This document shows positions 8,643 to 17,948 of a stretch of DNA of 56,205 nt, piece after piece; the stretch's first letter is position 1, and each line of letters starts with the position of its first letter. A model generated the notes under the pieces. That model saw only the letters and a list, made by a program, of their open reading frames with translations, did not search any database and was not told the DNA's origin. The translations under genes were made by a program, and so were the position numbers. Source of the stretch: an uncultured Clostridia bacterium (GTDB lineage: Bacteria; Bacillota; Clostridia; Oscillospirales; QAKW01); contig CALWYZ010000016.1 in assembly GCA_944385895.1 (NCBI GenBank), positions 1 through 56,205 of the forward strand. The letters are read 5' to 3'.

Positions 8643-9836
8643 TTATATTTTATTGAGCTGCCATTTGCCGTTTGTAAAGTCCGGAAACGCTACAGCAGCG
8701 CCGCCTAATGCTATTGACTGCTCACTCAAGGCAGTAACACACATCCAGCTTGCCATATCGTAAACATCAATTTCAAACGGTTTATTTTCAATTATACAGT
8801 TTATAAAGTCATTCATAATAAGCCAGTCTATACCTTCGTGGCTGCCATAAACACCGGACTGTAAATATTCTTTCCAGACCGGATGTTCATACTCTTTTTC
8901 ATATTTTTCGGCATTGCCCCATTCTTCTTTCCACTTAAAATGTTTTCCGTCACCGTCAAGGTATACCGAATCGGTGACCTCCTCATACATTCCTTTTGTA
9001 CCGCGAACAGTAAACTGACGGCTGTAATATCTGGGGAGAGTAGTATCAAGAGTCAGCTTTACAGTTTCCCCGCCTGCACATGTAATAACGGTAGTAACAA
9101 TATCGCCCTGAGAAAATTTAACATCAGCAAGGGTTTTATCGTCAGGCATATTTTCTCTCACATATTCATAAAGCCCTGCCGCTTTTGATGCTACGGAGGT
9201 AAGAGTCATAAATCTGTTGCCATGGTTTATATTGAGAATTTTTGCTATCGGCCCGAGCTCGTGCGTGGGATAGTTTTCACAGTTTCTTGAGATATAATTG
9301 CGCAGACGGTAATGACGGTTTTTGGCTCCTCCGGCGACTTCATCACGTAAATCGTGACAATATCCGCCCTCGCAATGTACAATCTGTCCCAGCAGTCCCT
9401 TACGCACCATATTAAGCGCCATCAGCTCTCTGCGGCCGTAGCAACAGTTCTCCAAAAGCATTATAGGCGTTTTGGTCTGCTCATACGTATGTACCACATT
9501 CCAGCATTGTTCAACGCTGTATGCTCCGCCTACCTCCACCCCCACAGGCTTTGATGCCTTCATGCATTCTATGGCAAGAGGTATATGAGACTCCCAGCTT
9601 GAAAAAATAAAAACGGCTTCGACATCATTTCTGTAAATAAGCTCTGTTGCGTCAGTTGTACCATATACAGTCTTTTCACATGCGTTTTTTACTATTTCTA
9701 CTCCTTTTTGAACTCTATCATAATATTCATCGCATACAGCTGTTACCTCTATAGTATCCATCTGCATAAGAATATGCTTTAAAAGCGAGCTCCCTCTACA
9801 GCCCAAGCCTATTACTCCGACTTTTATCTTTTTCAT
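8643..9836 (-). CDS. Gfo/Idh/MocA family protein, GH109-like
   Basis: The protein (397 residues from the ATG at 9836) starts with an NAD(P) Rossmann fold (KVGVIGLGCRGSSLL). The rest carries features I associate with glycosidase family GH109 (NAD-dependent alpha-N-acetylgalactosaminidase-like): LLENCCYGRRELMALNMV, CHDLRDE, YPTHELGPIAKILNINHGNR. GH109 enzymes hydrolyse by transient oxidation with retained NAD+. So it is either a glycosidase or a sugar oxidoreductase; no signal peptide is visible, so it works in the cytoplasm. GGAGGCAAT before ATG 9836 decides the start. The divergent AraC gene 88 bp away is the likely regulator. Confidence 0.82.
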   Translation of the reverse strand: MKKIKVGVIGLGCRGSSLLKHILMQMDTIEVTAVCDEYYDRVQKGVEIVKNACEKTVYGTTDATELIYRNDVEAVFIFSSWESHIPLAIECMKASKPVGVEVGGAYSVEQCWNVVHTYEQTKTPIMLLENCCYGRRELMALNMVRKGLLGQIVHCEGGYCHDLRDEVAGGAKNRHYRLRNYISRNCENYPTHELGPIAKILNINHGNRFMTLTSVASKAAGLYEYVRENMPDDKTLADVKFSQGDIVTTVITCAGGETVKLTLDTTLPRYYSRQFTVRGTKGMYEEVTDSVYLDGDGKHFKWKEEWGNAEKYEKEYEHPVWKEYLQSGVYGSHEGIDWLIMNDFINCIIENKPFEIDVYDMASWMCVTALSEQSIALGGAAVAFPDFTNGKWQLNKI

Positions 9837-9924
9837 AATTATTGCCTCCATATTTTTTATGTGGTACAATGTTATTATATACCGTCAAAAATCATATGTC
9901 TATCAGAAAAAGAGGCGTTTTTAT

Positions 9925-10806
9925 ATGAAAAAAGCTCAAAACATACATGATGAAAAGTACATTCACAAATCGATAGAGATAGAATCAATAATATCCTTAT
10001 TTGAAGCAGATTATAAAAATCCATATTATTTTCCGGGTGAGTTTCATCCGTTTTGGGAATTGGTATATGTATTGGACGGTGAAATAAACGTTGCGGGCGA
10101 TGAAAAGGTATATATACTTCACGAGGGCGACATTATATTCCACAAGCCTATGGAGTTTCACAAGCTATGGACGTCAAAGGATAAAGATATACATGCTTTT
10201 ATTGCGGCATTTCGCGCCAAAGGTCCGCTTGTTTCAAATTTTGAAGGACTGGTGCTCAGCCTTCCGGCAGAGCTTGAAAAAGATATCAAAAGATTGTTAA
10301 GTTATGCTGGAAAAAAGTTTTTTGATAAAAACGGGCAATACCACAGAAAAATGTTTGAGAGCTGGCAAATCCGTCAGGACGAGATACAAATTATAGTTAA
10401 TATGCTTGAAATATTTTTGCTCTCGGTATTAAAAAAAAGCAAAAATATAAACTTTAAATCAACTGTTGATACAGGTGTATCGGAAGTATACAGAGAAATA
10501 GTAAACAAGCTCAACGAAAACATATACGGTAATATAACCCTTAAAGACTTGGCTGAGCAGTGCAATTTCAGTATATCTCAGATAAAAAGAGTATTTTCAA
10601 AATATTCGGATATCGGAATCCACAAATATTTTCTCAAGCTTAAAATTGCAACGGCGATACGAATGCTGGGACAGGGTGTACACCTTAACGAGATAAGCAA
10701 AACACTTGCATTTTCCAGCCAAAACTACTTTTCATGGGCATTCAAGCGCGAAACCGGACTGTCTCCCAGCGACTACAAAAGCAAAATCCTTAATATAACA
10801 GACTAA
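9925..10806 (+). CDS. AraC family transcriptional regulator
   Basis: The 293-residue regulator has an N-terminal cupin domain (FHPFWELVYVLDGEI through HEGDIIFHKPMEFHKL) and a C-terminal AraC double helix-turn-helix ending FSSQNYFSWAFKRETGLSPSDYK. The ATG at 9925 is chosen because AGAGGCG precedes it; an upstream in-frame ATG at 9859 lies inside the divergent promoter region. It is head-to-head with the GH109-like gene and probably controls it in response to a glycan-derived ligand. It shares layout but not close sequence with the AraC gene near the left end of the window. Confidence 0.87.
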   Translation: MKKAQNIHDEKYIHKSIEIESIISLFEADYKNPYYFPGEFHPFWELVYVLDGEINVAGDEKVYILHEGDIIFHKPMEFHKLWTSKDKDIHAFIAAFRAKGPLVSNFEGLVLSLPAELEKDIKRLLSYAGKKFFDKNGQYHRKMFESWQIRQDEIQIIVNMLEIFLLSVLKKSKNINFKSTVDTGVSEVYREIVNKLNENIYGNITLKDLAEQCNFSISQIKRVFSKYSDIGIHKYFLKLKIATAIRMLGQGVHLNEISKTLAFSSQNYFSWAFKRETGLSPSDYKSKILNITD

Positions 10807-10821
10807 GTGTTAACGCTACAA

Positions 10822-10856
10822 AAAAATCACCGCAAATAATGTTGCGGTGATTTTTT
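10822..10856. terminator. Bidirectional terminator between araC-type gene and clpX
   Basis: ATCACCGCAA and TTGCGGTGAT form a 10-bp stem with an ATAATG loop, flanked by A6 on the left and T6 on the right, so it can end transcripts from both convergent genes. Confidence 0.85.
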
Positions 10857-12099
10857 ATTCTTTAATTACCTTGACAGGCTCAATGCCTTTTACAAAGTCT
10901 CTGGTTATAATTACCTTTTTGACATTTTCCATACTGGGCACATCATACATAACCTGCTGCATAGTCTTTTCAATTATTGCCCGCAGTCCGCGAGCGCCCG
11001 TCTTATTGGCTATTGTAAGCTGCGCTATTTCCTCAAGCGCCTCGTTCTCAAATTCAAGCTCTATATCATCATATTCAAACAGCTTTTTATACTGCTTTAC
11101 TATTGCGTTCTTCGGTTCGGTAAGGATTTTCAGCATTGCCTTATCGTCCAGCTCATCTAAGGATACAATCACGGGAAGTCTGCCGACAATTTCAGGGATA
11201 AGGCCGTATTTAACTATATCATAGCTTTCCACATTACTGTAAATTTCAGACAGACTTTTTTTACCTGATGTCTTAAGATCCGAACCAAATCCTATACCAG
11301 TGCTGCCCTTCAACCGCTTTTCAACGTTTTTCTGAATACCGTCAAAAGAGCCGCCGCAAATAAAGAGTATATTTTTTGTATCTATCTGGATAAATTCCTG
11401 GTTGGGATGTTTTCTGCCGCCTTGCGGAGGAACATTTGAAACGGTGCCCTCAAGTATTTTCAAAAGAGCCTGTTGTACTCCCTCTCCGCTAACGTCACGG
11501 GTTATTGACATGTTTTCGCTTTTTCGGGAAATTTTATCTATTTCATCAATATATATTATTCCCTTTTGAGCTTTCTCTATATCAAAATCCGCAGCCTGGA
11601 TAAGCTTTAAAAGAATATTTTCAACATCCTCTCCGACATACCCCGCTTCAGTCAACGTAGTTGCGTCTGCAATGGCAAACGGAACATTAAGTATTTTGGC
11701 AAGGGTCTGTGCAAGATATGTTTTTCCGCTGCCAGTAGGGCCGATAAGAAGAATATTGCTTTTCTGAATCTCAACACCGTCATCGGTATCGTCAAGGTTC
11801 AAAATGCGTTTATAGTGATTATATACTGCAACACTTAACGCTATTTTCGCCCTGTCCTGTCCGATAACATAATCATCAAGAAAACTTTTAATCTCGTGCG
11901 GAGTATACAGTTTTATATCCAGCTGCTCATGCGGCTCTTCATCCTGTTTTGACGTATCCATGCCCAGTACTTGCATACCCAGCTGCAAGCAGTCACTGCA
12001 AATGAACGCATTGTGCCCTGCCAACATTCTTGATACCTCGTCCTCACTGCGTCCGCAAAACGAACATCGGCGTTTATTCATATCCTGAGTATCAGCCAT
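10855..12099 (-). CDS. clpX: ATP-dependent Clp protease ATP-binding subunit ClpX
   Basis: ClpX is the AAA+ unfoldase that feeds substrates into ClpP. The 414-residue protein has the N-terminal zinc-binding domain (Cys12, Cys15, Cys34, Cys37), Walker A GPTGSGKT, Walker [10 protein letters not shown], and the ClpP-contacting loop region within the AAA+ domain. Length is normal for the family. The start is only 2 bp from the clpP stop, so the genes are co-transcribed and probably coupled. The tig-clpP-clpX order is conserved in many bacteria. Confidence 0.97.
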   Translation of the reverse strand: MADTQDMNKRRCSFCGRSEDEVSRMLAGHNAFICSDCLQLGMQVLGMDTSKQDEEPHEQLDIKLYTPHEIKSFLDDYVIGQDRAKIALSVAVYNHYKRILNLDDTDDGVEIQKSNILLIGPTGSGKTYLAQTLAKILNVPFAIADATTLTEAGYVGEDVENILLKLIQAADFDIEKAQKGIIYIDEIDKISRKSENMSITRDVSGEGVQQALLKILEGTVSNVPPQGGRKHPNQEFIQIDTKNILFICGGSFDGIQKNVEKRLKGSTGIGFGSDLKTSGKKSLSEIYSNVESYDIVKYGLIPEIVGRLPVIVSLDELDDKAMLKILTEPKNAIVKQYKKLFEYDDIELEFENEALEEIAQLTIANKTGARGLRAIIEKTMQQVMYDVPSMENVKKVIITRDFVKGIEPVKVIKE

Positions 12100-12101
12100 T
12101 T

Positions 12102-12683
12102 TTACCTCGATTTAATAACCTTATCTATAAGGCCGTAGTCACATGCCTGCTGTGCGGTCATGAAATTATCACGCTCCGTATCCCGCTCGATCACCTCAAG
12201 GGGTTGACCTGTCGCCTCAGAAAGCAATGTGTTCAGTTTTTTCTTTATATTAATAATTCTCTGAGCATGAATCTGTATATCCGTTGCCTGGCCCTGCGTC
12301 CCGCCAAGGGGCTGGTGTATCATTATCTCGCTGTTTGGAAGGGCAAGTCTTTTCCCCTTGGTACCTGCGGACAGCAGAAATGCACCCATACTGGCGGCCA
12401 TTCCGATACAGATTGTGGAAACATCACATTTTATATACTGCATAGTATCATAAATTGCCATGCCCGCTGTTATTGAACCGCCGGGTGAATTGATATAAAA
12501 GCTTATATCCTTATCGCTGTCCTGCGCCTCAAGATAAAGAAGCTGCGCCACAACCAGACTTGCTGTCACATCGTTAACTTCTTCAGACAAAAACACTATA
12601 CGATCATTCAAAAGACGGGAATAAATGTCATATGAACGCTCGCCTCTGTTTGTCTGTTCTACAACCATAGGTACTAAACTCAT
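12102..12683 (-). CDS. clpP: ATP-dependent Clp protease proteolytic subunit ClpP
   Basis: This 193-residue serine peptidase forms the double-heptamer proteolytic chamber that works with ClpX. The catalytic triad is visible: Ser98 in GMAASMGAF, His123 in IMIHQPLGG and Asp172 in ERDTERDNF. Length is typical. It lies 23 bp downstream of tig and 2 bp upstream of clpX, in one operon. No clpP paralogue is seen in the window. Confidence 0.97.
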   Translation of the reverse strand: MSLVPMVVEQTNRGERSYDIYSRLLNDRIVFLSEEVNDVTASLVVAQLLYLEAQDSDKDISFYINSPGGSITAGMAIYDTMQYIKCDVSTICIGMAASMGAFLLSAGTKGKRLALPNSEIMIHQPLGGTQGQATDIQIHAQRIINIKKKLNTLLSEATGQPLEVIERDTERDNFMTAQQACDYGLIDKVIKSR

Positions 12684-12706
12684 AATATTATCTCCTGAAA
12701 ATTAGC

Positions 12707-14128
12707 TTACTCTGCAGATTTTTTTTCTTCAGTCTTCTTTGCTGTCGTCTTTGACGATGTTTTGGTCGTCGTCTTTGACGATGCTTTAGTTGTCGTCTTT
12801 GACGATGTTTTGGTAGCCGTCTTTGACGTCGGTTTTTGAGCGGCAGGTTTTTCCTCTGTTATCTGTGCATTTGTCTTGATAAACTCAACAGCCTTACCGA
12901 CCGCTACATCCATTGTGATCTCCGATGCGGGTATGAACCGTTTTACATCCTCCGCCTTCATTTTATACGCATCAGCTATCATTTGATATTCTTTCTCTAT
13001 ATCTTCATCTGAAACAACGATGTTTTCAAGCTCTACTATTTTCTCAAGAGCAAGACGCGTTTTAACCTGCTTTTCAGCATCGGGCTGATAGTTCTTTTTA
13101 AACGACTCAAGATCAGTACCCATATACTGCAAATAAGTATTGAGGTTAAGTCCGGAGCCTGCAAGCCGCTGCTCAAATTCCGCCATCATACTGTCTACTT
13201 TTCTGCTGATCATGACAGGAGGGATATCAACCTCTGTGTTTTCAAGAAGCTTATCTATAAGTGCATTTTCAAGCTCAGTTTCTGACTGCTTTGACTTTTG
13301 CTCTGAAAGTTTCTTTTTGATGCTTGATTTCAGTTCCGTCAAAGTATCAAACTCACTTACATCCTTTGCAAACTCGTCATCAAGCTCAGGGAGCTGTATC
13401 TCTTTAACGGCATTTATCTTTACTTTAAATACGGCAGCCTTGCCCTTGAGCTCCTGTGCATGGTATTCCTCAGGGAAGGTCACGTTGACCTCGCACTCGT
13501 CAGATGCCTTTTTGCCTACAAGCTGATCCTCAAAGCCGGGAATAAATGTGTTCGAGCCAAGGTTCAAATCATAGCCTTGAGCCTTACCGCCGTCAAAAGC
13601 TACACCATCAACAAAGCCCTCGTAGTCTATATTTACAGTATCACCGCTTTTTGCCTCGCGGTCGACATCAACTATACGCTGGTTTTGCTTGCGAAGCGCC
13701 TCTATCTCGCCTTTTACCATTGTTTCTGTTACATTATAGACGTTCTTAACAACTTTTATACCTTTATAATCTTTAACATCCACCTGAGGTTTAACGGTCA
13801 CGGTAGCTGTAAACACAAAGCCATCTGAGTCAACACTTGTAACCTCTACCTTGGGGTTGTCAACGGGTGAGATACCCGATTCAGAAACAGCCGATTCATA
13901 AGCTGTCGGATACAGTGAATTGATCGCATCATCATAAAACACACCCTCACCGTAAAGCTTTTCTATTATTTTTCTGGGCGCTTTACCCTTACGAAATCCG
14001 GGCACAGTCATTTTTGCCACATTCTTTTTAAAAGCCGCGTCAACAGCCGATTTAAACTCATCACCCTTAACCTCGACGGTAAGCTGTACGGTATTCTTAT
14101 CCGTTTTTTTATTTTCCTTTAAATTCAT
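12707..14128 (-). CDS. tig: Trigger factor with extended Lys/Thr/Ser-rich tail
   Basis: Trigger factor is the ribosome-bound chaperone and peptidyl-prolyl isomerase. The N-terminal ribosome-binding signature (FRKGKAPRKIIEKLYG, about residues 42-57), the FKBP-type isomerase domain (GDTVNIDYEGFVDG onward) and the helical C-terminal domain are complete. Beyond about residue 430 the protein continues into a low-complexity tail of alternating SSKTTTK units and ends EEKKSAE, not part of the normal family length of about 430. It leads the tig-clpP-clpX operon and follows a phosphoesterase gene by 34 bp. Confidence 0.95.
   Translation of the reverse strand: MNLKENKKTDKNTVQLTVEVKGDEFKSAVDAAFKKNVAKMTVPGFRKGKAPRKIIEKLYGEGVFYDDAINSLYPTAYESAVSESGISPVDNPKVEVTSVDSDGFVFTATVTVKPQVDVKDYKGIKVVKNVYNVTETMVKGEIEALRKQNQRIVDVDREAKSGDTVNIDYEGFVDGVAFDGGKAQGYDLNLGSNTFIPGFEDQLVGKKASDECEVNVTFPEEYHAQELKGKAAVFKVKINAVKEIQLPELDDEFAKDVSEFDTLTELKSSIKKKLSEQKSKQSETELENALIDKLLENTEVDIPPVMISRKVDSMMAEFEQRLAGSGLNLNTYLQYMGTDLESFKKNYQPDAEKQVKTRLALEKIVELENIVVSDEDIEKEYQMIADAYKMKAEDVKRFIPASEITMDVAVGKAVEFIKTNAQITEEKPAAQKPTSKTATKTSSKTTTKASSKTTTKTSSKTTAKKTEEKKSAE
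12741..12836 (-). repeat. 24-bp tandem repeats encoding the trigger factor tail
   Basis: Units containing GTCGTCTTTGACGATG recur with a 24-bp period (for example at 12744 and 12768), about four copies, the last degenerate. Each encodes eight residues of the SSKTTTK(T/A) type. Such a repeat can expand or contract in frame. Confidence 0.75.
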
Positions 14129-14162
14129 TTATGTATACCTCCGTTTTACTAACTGATATATT

Positions 14163-14843
14163 TTATATATTAACAGGTAAAAAGTCAATAGAATCGGCAG
14201 AAACTAAATAAAATTCAATTCCAAAACGCATGCCCTGCACTGCTTTGAATATGGATCCGGCATGTAAATGACCGTAATAGCAACGTTTTACACCGTATTT
14301 TTGCATAATACTTATAAATTCTACGATAGACCCGTTTTCAAATAGTGGCGGATAGTGCATAACCGCTATCTTTTCCAGTCCGTCCGGGGCGCTGATGAGA
14401 GACCTCTCCAGTCTGCCTGCTTCCCTTGCAATTATCTTTTCGTCTTCTTTTGTTTCTCTTTCGCCCCAGCCGCGTGTGCCGCAAATTGCAAAGTCACCGG
14501 CAACCGCACAGTTGTTATATATGAACTCTATACTTTTGATATCGTTTTCATTTAAAAATTTTTGCATTTTACCGACTGTATTCCACCAGTAATCATGATT
14601 GCCTTTTAAAATGATTTTTCTTCCCGGAAGACTTTCGAGAAATTTAAAATCGGTTAAAGCCTCATCAAGCGACATTGCCCATGAAATATCTCCCGCTAAA
14701 ACAACGGTATCATCCCTGCCTACCGATTTTATCCAGTTTCTTTTTAGCTTGTCGGTATAATTTTCCCATTTACCGCCAAACACGTCCATAGGTTTATCTA
14801 CCGAACCAGATAAATGTGTATCTCCGATTATAAAAACTGACAA
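14163..14843 (-). CDS. Calcineurin-like metallophosphoesterase
   Basis: This is a two-metal phosphoesterase of about 226 residues. The family motifs appear in order: GDTHLS (Asp, His), VVLAGDISWA (Asp), LKGNHDYWW (Asn-His-Asp), MHYPP (His) and YGHLHAG (His pair). Bacterial members of this YkuE/predicted-phosphohydrolase type have unknown substrates. The frame stays open upstream to 14984, but the homology begins right after TTG 14843, which has GGAAGGA ahead, so I use that TTG. The upstream part would overlap the divergent DUF1540 gene. Confidence 0.85.
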   Translation of the reverse strand: MSVFIIGDTHLSGSVDKPMDVFGGKWENYTDKLKRNWIKSVGRDDTVVLAGDISWAMSLDEALTDFKFLESLPGRKIILKGNHDYWWNTVGKMQKFLNENDIKSIEFIYNNCAVAGDFAICGTRGWGERETKEDEKIIAREAGRLERSLISAPDGLEKIAVMHYPPLFENGSIVEFISIMQKYGVKRCYYGHLHAGSIFKAVQGMRFGIEFYLVSADSIDFLPVNI

Positions 14844-14921
14844 ATATATATTTTCCTTCCATATTTTTACATGTTTATTTTTGTTGTTCGGGTTATAATA
14901 ATTCCGAAAGGAGCTGTTAAA

Positions 14922-15092
14922 ATGGATCAGAACAAAGAGACAAACAAAGGCGTTGTATGCGAAGTCACAGAATGTCATTATCATACAAACGACAACTGCT
15001 GCACCGCTGAAAAAATCGAAGTTTGCAACTGCAAAATCTGCGGAGAAAACGGAAACGAGACCTTCTGTTCGACATACCGCGAAAAATATTAG
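14922..15092 (+). CDS. DUF1540 family small cysteine-rich protein
   Basis: The 56-residue protein carries the DUF1540 pattern: VVCEVTECHYHTNDNCCTAEKIEVCNCK ending with ETFCSTYRE (eight cysteines). The spacing suggests a small zinc- or other metal-binding fold; function is unknown. Members are frequent in Clostridia. The ATG at 14922 follows AAAGGAG at normal spacing; upstream in-frame codons lack a ribosome binding site. It is divergent from the phosphoesterase gene and converges on thrC. Confidence 0.83.
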   Translation: MDQNKETNKGVVCEVTECHYHTNDNCCTAEKIEVCNCKICGENGNETFCSTYREKY

Positions 15093-15131
15093 TTCCTTTT
15101 TTAACCGATAATATATATCGGAAAAGCATCT

Positions 15132-15190
15132 GCTGCCGTCATTTTACGCAAAATGTACATTTGTACGTTGAGAAATAAATTGGCGGCAGC
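15132..15190. terminator. Long stem-loop between convergent DUF1540 and thrC genes
   Basis: GCTGCCG (15132-15138) pairs with CGGCAGC (15184-15190), with an inner small hairpin GTACA-TT-TGTAC. T-rich sequence follows on the plus strand. It probably ends both transcripts, although the loop is longer than in a standard terminator. Confidence 0.45.
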
Positions 15191-15196
15191 ATGTTT

Positions 15197-16678
15197 TTAT
15201 ACGTTTAAAAATTCATATACTTTTTCAGTCATATCCTCTTTGCTGCATTTTCCGTCAAAGCGAACCTGCGCGTTTTCAAGCGACGCCAGTGACGGCGGAA
15301 TTTCAACTCCTGTTTTTTTGTTCAGGATTTCAAACAGCTTAAACTCATTTTCCGCCTGTATGCTGCCGCCAAGACCTTTTATGACACTTTTGGGAAATTT
15401 GTAAGGGCTGGCAGTAGAAAGAATAACTTTTTTATTGCCGCTTTGATATCCTGCACTTACACAGTAGCCAACAGCGGTATGCGGATCGATTACATAATTG
15501 AAACGGTTATAAGCGTCACCGATAGCTGCAAGCGTCTGCTGCTCGTCAGCATAGCCTGCAATAAAATCTGTTTGTATTTTACTTAAAATTTCCGGATCAA
15601 CAGTATATTTTCCTGTTTTATTCAGCTGATCCATATACCCTGAAACCTTTAGGTCGTCATATCCGCTCATTATAAAGAGAAGCCGTTCAAGATTACTTGA
15701 TATCAGTATATCCATAGAGGGAGACATTGTAGTAAAAAAGTCACGGTTTTTATTATATGTTCCTGTCTTTATAAAATCGGTCAAAACATTATTTTTATTG
15801 GACGCGCACACAAGCTTTCCGACCGGAAGTCCCATCTGTTTTGCTATATATCCCGCAAGGATATCCCCAAAGTTGCCGGTGGGCACAATAAAATCCAGCT
15901 TGTCCCCTGTTTTTATATCCGCGCTTTTTACAAGGTCAGCATAAGCGGAAAAATAATAAACTACCTGAGGCACCAGTCTGCCCCAGTTTATCGAGTTGGC
16001 GCTTGAAAAAACAAATCCGCCTTTTTCAAGCCGTTTTACGGCTTTTTCATCTGAAAATATACGTTTGACTCCGCTCTGGCAATCATCAAAATTGCCCAGC
16101 ACTCCCATAACGCCGGTATTAGACCCGCTCTGCGATGTCATCTGTTTCTTTTGTACTTCGCTTACACCATGCGCGGGATAAAACACGAGTATTTTTGTGC
16201 CCTCTACATCGCAGAATCCCTCAAGCGCCGCCTTACCTGTATCACCGGATGTTGCGACAAGAATAACTACTGTCTTATCGGAATTTTGCTTTTTGAGTGC
16301 TGTCGTCAAAAGCCTGGGCATTATCTGAAGCGCCATGTCCTTAAACGCACATGTGGGACCGTGCCACAGCTCGAGTACAAAATTATTATCGTCAAGCTTT
16401 TTTACCGGTGCAGGATTGGAACCGCCGAATTTTTGATCAGTGTATGCTCCGTTTATGCATGATTCCAGCTCGTCTTCGCTGTAATCTGTCAAGAACTTGG
16501 AAAGTATAAGCTTTGCTCTTGTTTTATAATCCGAATTTATCATCGAGGATATTTCCGTCTCACTTACAGCCGGTATGGTCTGTGGAACAAACAGCCCACC
16601 GTCCTCAGACAAGCCCTTTATTATTGCGTCGGCAGAGCTGATTTTTACATTTTTGTTTCTTGTGCTTACATAGTTCAT
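15197..16678 (-). CDS. thrC: Threonine synthase
   Basis: Threonine synthase converts O-phosphohomoserine to threonine with PLP, the last step of the pathway. The 493-residue protein has the N-terminal NYVSTRN start typical of the long ThrC group, the PLP-lysine segment TCAFKDMALQ, the VATSGDTGKAAL phosphate-binding loop and the PTGNFGDILAGYIAKQMG loop. The ATG at 16678 follows AAAGGAAT. It ends the run signal peptidase-rbgA-rnhB-yraN-dipeptidase-thrC, 14 bp after the dipeptidase gene. Other threonine genes are not in the window. Confidence 0.95.
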   Translation of the reverse strand: MNYVSTRNKNVKISSADAIIKGLSEDGGLFVPQTIPAVSETEISSMINSDYKTRAKLILSKFLTDYSEDELESCINGAYTDQKFGGSNPAPVKKLDDNNFVLELWHGPTCAFKDMALQIMPRLLTTALKKQNSDKTVVILVATSGDTGKAALEGFCDVEGTKILVFYPAHGVSEVQKKQMTSQSGSNTGVMGVLGNFDDCQSGVKRIFSDEKAVKRLEKGGFVFSSANSINWGRLVPQVVYYFSAYADLVKSADIKTGDKLDFIVPTGNFGDILAGYIAKQMGLPVGKLVCASNKNNVLTDFIKTGTYNKNRDFFTTMSPSMDILISSNLERLLFIMSGYDDLKVSGYMDQLNKTGKYTVDPEILSKIQTDFIAGYADEQQTLAAIGDAYNRFNYVIDPHTAVGYCVSAGYQSGNKKVILSTASPYKFPKSVIKGLGGSIQAENEFKLFEILNKKTGVEIPPSLASLENAQVRFDGKCSKEDMTEKVYEFLNV

Positions 16679-16692
16679 TTTTTGTTATTCCT

Positions 16693-17586
16693 TTACAGTG
16701 AATTCAAAAATCTTTTTACGTTATTATAAAATAATTCATGCGGGATATCAAGTTTTTTTATGCCGGTCACATCGTTTATACCTTCAGGCAGGCTGTCGCA
16801 ACCATCAAAATCTGCACCGAATGCCAAAATATTCTTTCCCCCCATTGAAATAACATGATCTATATGTCGGTATATATCACACAGTTTTGCATTGCCGCCA
16901 TGCTTTAAAAAAGGCGAATACAAATTGATACCCATAAGACCGTTTTTATATATCAGGCGTTCTATTGCAGAATCCTTGAGATTACGGGCGCTGTCGCATA
17001 CCGCATAGCAATTTGAATGAGTCGCCAGCACCGGCATATCTGTATTTAAAATATCTTCTGTGCTTTTAAATCCAAGGTGCGAGACATCGATAGCTATGCC
17101 ATGTTCGCAAAGCACAGAGCATATCTCCAGTCCAAGACGGCTGACTCCGCTGTCTTGACTGCTTTTGGCTCCGCCGCAAAGAGCGCTGCCGCTGTTATAG
17201 CACAGCGAAAGAAACCGAATATGGTTTTGCTCCAAAAATGTTATTTTTTTTAAGTTTGAACTCATGTCGCCGTCAAAAAAGTTGCCGCCCTCTACTGACA
17301 GTACAGCAAGTATTTTGCCTTCTCTTTCCGATTTTTCAATATCGCTCTTGTTTTCGTAAATCAAAAAGCTGCTGTTGTTTTTTATCAGCGCAAGAGAATT
17401 GTCCAGCATTTTACAAAAAAATCCAAACTTATCTGAAACGTCTTCAGGTATGTAATGAGCAAAAGCCTGAATATACGGAAGCATTTTTTTGCCTTTTTGC
17501 TGATTTATATGAAGACTGCGGCTGTTAACACTCACTTTATCCGTAAAGCATTTATAAAAAGTATCACAATGAAGATCGGCAAGCAT
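16693..17586 (-). CDS. Membrane dipeptidase, peptidase family M19
   Basis: This is a zinc-dependent renal-dipeptidase-type hydrolase of about 297 residues. The metal-binding motif ADLHCDTF is at the N-terminus, SVEGGNFF holds the bridging Glu, and IDVSHLG and ATHSNCYAVCDSARNL carry the metal histidines, with FGADFDGCDSLP as the late conserved motif. It would cut dipeptides, possibly with D-residues, for nutrition or peptidoglycan recycling. ATG 17586 is preferred over the TTG at 17601 because GAGAGGA precedes it. It sits 11 bp after yraN and 14 bp before thrC. Confidence 0.88.
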   Translation of the reverse strand: MLADLHCDTFYKCFTDKVSVNSRSLHINQQKGKKMLPYIQAFAHYIPEDVSDKFGFFCKMLDNSLALIKNNSSFLIYENKSDIEKSEREGKILAVLSVEGGNFFDGDMSSNLKKITFLEQNHIRFLSLCYNSGSALCGGAKSSQDSGVSRLGLEICSVLCEHGIAIDVSHLGFKSTEDILNTDMPVLATHSNCYAVCDSARNLKDSAIERLIYKNGLMGINLYSPFLKHGGNAKLCDIYRHIDHVISMGGKNILAFGADFDGCDSLPEGINDVTGIKKLDIPHELFYNNVKRFLNSL

Positions 17587-17597
17587 ATTTTTTCCTC

Positions 17598-17948
17598 TCA
17601 AACCTCAAAGGCGTTTTCTATATGATTTATTTTGCAGCCAAAGCCGCACGCCCTGACTTCTATAACGTCAAAACGCATGTCAACATCATCAAGCTGCTTA
17701 TTCATTATATAGAAATATGCTGTTTTTATGATTTTTTTCTGTTTAAATATATCTACTGCCGATGCGGGTGTGTCGATTGGATGTTTGCCGCGGGTTTTAA
17801 CTTCAACAAAAACGACCGTCTCGTTCTTAAAAGCAATTATATCAATTTCACCGTACCTTGAGTGAAAATTTCTCTGTAAAATCCGATAACCCTTTAAGCG
17901 CAGATACATGGCTGCAGCATCTTCGCCCTTTTTCCCCAGCCTCAGCAT
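17598..17948 (-). CDS. YraN/UPF0102 family predicted nuclease-fold protein
   Basis: A member of the UPF0102 family, which has a restriction-endonuclease-like fold and unknown function. LGKKGEDAAAMYLRLKGYRIL, RYGEIDIIA and VFVEVKTRG contain the conserved Glu, Asp and Glu-x-Lys residues. The ATG at 17948 overlaps the rnhB stop (ATGCTGA) and gives the usual family length of about 116 residues; a GTG 36 bp upstream (17984) is possible but has only a weak site. Neighbouring rnhB upstream of yraN is a common arrangement. Confidence 0.88.
   Translation of the reverse strand: MLRLGKKGEDAAAMYLRLKGYRILQRNFHSRYGEIDIIAFKNETVVFVEVKTRGKHPIDTPASAVDIFKQKKIIKTAYFYIMNKQLDDVDMRFDVIEVRACGFGCKINHIENAFEV

Noticed and set aside
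12741..12836. 24-bp repeats as a CRISPR-like array
   Set aside because: No spacers of even length, continuous coding frame through the repeats, and part of tig.
14844..14984. N-terminal extension of the phosphoesterase to the ATG at 14984
   Set aside because: The extra residues are not homologous to the family, contain no ribosome binding site and overlap the divergent DUF1540 gene.
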